NCBI GenBank assembly: GCA_031213475.1
Contig: JARUPZ010000024.1
Location: forward strand, 7,381,324-7,445,323
DNA from: Nereocystis luetkeana
Taxonomy: Eukaryota; Sar; Phaeophyceae; Laminariales; Laminariaceae
DNA: 64,000 nt
Reading direction: 5' to 3'
Within the stretch, counting starts at the first letter, position 1; every line of letters begins with the position of its first letter. The notes beneath the pieces were generated by a model. It had not been told where the DNA came from. It searched no databases and saw nothing but the letters and a program-made list of their open reading frames with translations. The position numbers and the translations under genes were made by a program. Positions 59,900 to 64,000 of this stretch are shown here, one piece after another.

Positions 59900-61980
59900 A
59901 CGTTCTATGGGCGTGATGAACGCTATCAAACGTGGCAATACTTAAAGCAGTGCACTTGGCGGGTGTGCTGCGTCTTATTACAACAACAAAAAGACTTGAA
60001 GGGGTCAGCCAAAGAGGTGGTCATTGCTTCGTACATTCGGACTTCAGGAGATTTTCCAGAGCACATCATCAATAAATCCGGGAGGAGCATCCTTTCGACA
60101 TAACCGATAACAGGCATCGCGCGCGTGTGTTGTAACTTGAAGTGCGACGGGTGCGTGTGTTCCTGTTTTTACGACGCTAGGCCAAAGATATGACTACACT
60201 ATAAATCTGATTACCTGCGACGTTACTCGTAGAAACGCCAAAAGGCCTGGTTCGGTATCTTGAACTTGCGTTGGCGGCGTTGTATATAACATGCTTCGAA
60301 GGACAACAGCAGACTACAAAACTGCGCTTAGATTGGACGATGGTAGACTATTCTGTTGTTACAGTAGCATCGCGGGCCTCGACTAGGCCCGGTATCGCCC
60401 ATCCTAATTGAGGATCGCGATAGAGACATGTAGCATAGTGGAAATTGATGAATCTCACGACACAACACCAAATAAATACCTACAGTAACTATTATTCACC
60501 AAACCCCAAAGTTATTCGGAAAGATTGTGCCCTTCCCATGACGGGTTGAGTTCGCCAAGCGGCACGTGTGTTTACGCGGGATGGGTGTCTGTCTCTGCAG
60601 TCGGGGCAAGGCAGCAATCAAATATACAGCGGCGAATGAAAATGTAGAACGCAGACTTCTGAATCAACAGTTGACAGGAGCAACGAAGCCAATAAGACTA
60701 CAAAATACTGACGGCGTGCACGTTTGCACCGTGTCTGGTATATGTTTTGCTGAGCATAGACTGGTGGCTGGTGGTCTTCCACCCATACATGTACTACTTG
60801 CGAGGAAGGAGTGGAGTGGGTGTTTGCAACCCTTAATATATGATGACACATCAGTAGTATAGCAGCAAAATTATGGCGGAGATACACAATCGAATAACGA
60901 CGTACCAGGGTCAATTTACAAGCACCGCTCGACGGGAAGTAACACGGCACGATCTATATTTATTTGTTGTACTCCATGATTGTGGAAAAGAACAAACGTC
61001 ATCCCACGCACATGAGATATATGATACTTCGTATTTCTTTGCTTGTCTACTACATACACCCCTCGTTGCATCTACCGTGATCTGTTCAACACCGCTGTAC
61101 ATTGTTCAAATACAGCCCGAGTCTAGTCTTCTGATGCATCCTAATTACAATATTATTCGTTTCTCGATTGGGAGAATACCTTTGTGTATGGATCCTTGCA
61201 CAGGTTCAACCAGTATACTTCCTATTCGAAGTATACTGGAGTGGCGGTTACATGTTGAACACAGAGTACTGAGAGTAAGGCAGGACTGGGGGACTAAATA
61301 CTGCGAGCCCTGGGAGTATGAGCACACCATGACTTCGAGAATTTGGAAAACGCCATTACAACACCCCCACTACAAGCAGTACAGGCAGTCGTTCTTTTGC
61401 AAGTACATCCGGTCCATCCACGGTGGCCATTGTCGTCACGATTCTTGCGCCACGGACACATAAATACATATGTACGCACTCATCATGATGCCCCTGGTAT
61501 TTTTCTCGTGTGAATGCTTTAGCGGTTTCTGATTTTAGTTGTCCTTCCATCCGTCATTCTCAGTTTGTAAAACTGAATCTCTATTTATTTCCGAAATGGC
61601 AAATAAATGTGTCTGTCAGTCTGTCAGTCTGTCTGTCTGTCTGTCCGCATTCCTTCTTTTTTCGATATATTAGGTCGTTACAGAAGATATTCATACGACT
61701 TCTTCGTCTCTTGCAGGCACCTAATACCCTGCAACATACAATACCACCAGACAATATTTTTAGCCATATATTACAGACACCACACCGTAACATCTTACCA
61801 TATCACCAACATACCATATCACATACATACCGTGATTTTTCCGTTAAGTGTATCAAACCGTACCGCCATACCATACCGACATACGGCATCACATGCCGTG
61901 CCACCCCGCACACCACACCACGCCGTACCGTACCACACCATACACATACTGTACCAACTGGGGCTCAACCATGCGAGGAC
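59900..61980. other. Intergenic, AT-richer, no gene recognised
   Basis: The longest open frame (60873-61463, 196 codons) has no recognisable domain. A perfect 12-bp hairpin, CCAGTATACTTC/GAAGTATACTGG with a 6-nt loop, lies at 61210-61239. A TCTG repeat lies at 61613-61645. Confidence 0.45.
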
Positions 61981-62600
61981 TGAACGAGTATAGATACCAT
62001 CATACTGTTACACCAACAAACACCACAAACGGATGGGCACAAAAGCATAGCTTGAGGGTGACGGAGCAGGAGGAGCGAGTGTGGATACCATACTGTTGTA
62101 CCAACACCACAAGAAGAGCAAAAGAGCGCGCGAGCGCGGGACAAGCGATACCATAGTGACAGCTCTCTGACCGCATACTGCTGTTACAATCAACAACACC
62201 ACAAGTACACAAGAACATGCCTTCAGGGCGACGGAGCAGGAGGAGCAAGCGCACAACGAGCCATGAGCGTTGCCAACTCTCTGACTGCGGGGCCGTTCGA
62301 GGACACGAGAAGAGCACGCCCCGCGGGGAGCACTCGAGCACGAGCGAGTATAGGTACCATACTATTTTTTTCTTGTACCACCACCACATAAACGAGTGTG
62401 GATACCGTACTGTTGTTGTTGTTGTTGTTGCTGCTGCTGTTGTTGTTGTTGTACCAAGATGCCACTCTGACCGAACACATGACACCCATTCGGACTCTGG
62501 GGTCGATATCAAACGGTGCTTCTGTTTGCCGTCAGGGTAGCACCATAGTGCTGTTGTATCAACACCACACACACGCCGCACGAACGAGTTCAGATACCAC
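61780..62600 (+). repeat. Degenerate CACCATACC and GATACCATACTGTTGTACC repeats
   Basis: First a CCATACC/CACACC-rich stretch (61780-61960), then four to five diverged units of about 100-120 bp that contain GATACCATACTGTTGT and ACAACACCAC-type words, with a (TGT)n expansion at 62411-62452. Confidence 0.6.
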
Positions 62601-64000
62601 GTGGAGTTTTGCAGAACGACCTCCTCAGCAGTTAGTAGTTACCATAACTGTTTCTTGCTGCATAGGGTTAGTTGGCAAAACTCGATGCAAGTCAAGCAGC
62701 AGTCGGGAATGCTGAACCGTCTGGGCGATAAAAGCAGTGCGGAGAAGAGACGTCACATAAATGCGGACACGGTTTGCCCAGAAGCTGGAAAGGAAAAGGG
62801 AGATATCTCCCCGAAAAAAATAACACACGATTGGCCTCTTTTTGAATCAGGTACTCCACTCAAGACTTGCAACTGACACGATCTTCTAGCCGACGCCGCA
62901 ACTTCAAGACGAAACATATTTTTTCGTTTTTCTACTGCGATCCTCTGTTGTGTGGTACAGACATATTCTGTCGATTCGTATTTTGTAACCGTCGTGCGTA
63001 CAAGCGCAATATCAAGAAACCCCGCTGTAGACCACTGCTGCCGTAGACCTGTCGAGTTTGTCATTCCCCCTCTTCTAGTCGTAGGCTGTAAAAGAACCTG
63101 GTACATTACTACCAACAGCACAGAAAGCCCTTTACGAACCACGACGAACCTTTGAGACGCGTTCTACGACAGGAGTGGTGATAGTTGGCCAAAACGGTTT
63201 TGAAGGCCGGGGTTACTTGTGACCGAGAAAGTACCCAGCAATACGAATGGCAAAACAACTTTAGTCGTTGTGTACCTACTGTACATAGGCCATCAGGAAG
63301 CGCCATTGTTTTTTCCCTCAAGGGTCTGTCTTCTGTTGGGGCTACTGGTCTGACCTCTTTCAAGTACGTACATAGGGAGCCCCGAAAACAAAAAAAAGCG
63401 CACGTGCCCCCTTAGCGCAGCATGCGCCTTCCAATGATTGTGCGTTCAACCTGAAGCTGGTCGCTAGTGGTGTACGCCAGAAACGCGTGCGGTGGTAGGG
63501 TTACGCCTTTAAGGCAAACATATTTCTGGCTGGCTAAAGAAATAGCCAAACAAAGCATAATGATTTCGACCCTCGTAGGCCGCGAGATCGATCATCGGGT
63601 TTTAAGCGTATCCTTTTTCTGAAAAGCCGTCTTTGGGCGATACGAAGAGCCCCTTGATGCCATCACGGGGCGTCATAAAGTACGAGGTGCACCCAGATCG
63701 TAGCGTGCACTTAGAGATACGAGGAAGGAACATTAACATTGTGAAACGGAAATTGAAATACCATACGCCCGCCCATAAGAAAGTGCCCAATGAGAACACA
63801 ATGCTCACTGTTTGGAGACCGCTAAGAAAATTGGGTCAAGAAAAACGGCTCAGCGGCAAACTTTGCATGTAAATCCTATAGAATATCCTATGCTCAAGGT
63901 TGTTTGAAGACGGAGCCCCAATAAGAATCTCAGGCTTGCCCAGATTAGGTTTTTGTTGTTGACGGGCCGGCCCATACCGTATTGCGAAGCTATTGAACAG
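62601..64000. other. Intergenic, no gene recognised
   Basis: A single end of the GCGTTCTACGACAGG repeat lies at 63163. Short open frames only. Confidence 0.4.

Noticed and set aside
60873-61463. 196-codon plus-strand frame starting MAEIHNRI
   Set aside because: I could not find a domain, splice neighbours or codon bias, and the minus strand is nearly as open. Left as unassigned, not called a gene.

Overview
This is a eukaryotic nuclear window. It holds one recognisable protein-coding gene, on the + strand from 5497 to 46482, and the rest is repeat-rich non-coding DNA. The gene encodes an ABCC-type (MRP-like) full ABC transporter of about 1328 residues. It is split into 26 small exons (27 to 261 nt) by 25 GT-AG introns of about 0.35 to 5.8 kb, so less than a tenth of the locus codes. 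I joined the exons by hand: every intron phase matches, the frame stays open from ATG to TAG, and the order TMD1-NBD1-TMD2-NBD2 is complete. Long introns, donors that are mostly GTG (GTGAG, GTGAC, GTGAA), near-neutral base composition, frequent poly-C tracts and many small transposons suggest a large-genome stramenopile, perhaps a brown alga or a relative. That placement is inference, not proof.

Layout. 1-5463: upstream region without a recognisable gene; it has degenerate repeats, one small inverted-repeat transposon, and a 0.4 kb foldback element. 5464-5490: a perfect hairpin six bases before the start codon. 5497-46482: the ABCC gene. Its introns carry a ~103 bp MITE family, a ~200 bp repeat that ends in poly-C, a tRNA-derived SINE inside a 15 bp satellite, a 928 bp long-TIR element inside a ~70 bp minisatellite, a 40 bp two-type minisatellite, and many microsatellites. 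46483-53120: 3' flank and intergenic DNA with two more MITEs and a 246 bp TIR element. 53125-56310: an imperfect palindrome of about 3.2 kb, with a 255 bp TIR element nested in its right arm. 56310-64000: intergenic DNA with small hairpins, a second SINE, possible retroelement remains, and CA/TGT-rich degenerate repeats.

The most unusual signal is the nine-base word TACCAGGTA/TACCTGGTA. It occurs 16 times, against about 0.5 expected in random sequence of this length, and none of the copies is in an exon. Inside copies of the MITE family it can be read as a seven-base insertion (CCWGG plus one TA) at a TA dinucleotide, because sister copies show the empty site. The ambiguous central W between self-complementary CC and GG is what would be expected if five-nucleotide overhangs left by excision of a TA-targeting transposon annealed with one mismatch and were repaired. 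Apart from the ABCC gene, no open reading frame could be assigned to a protein family with confidence.
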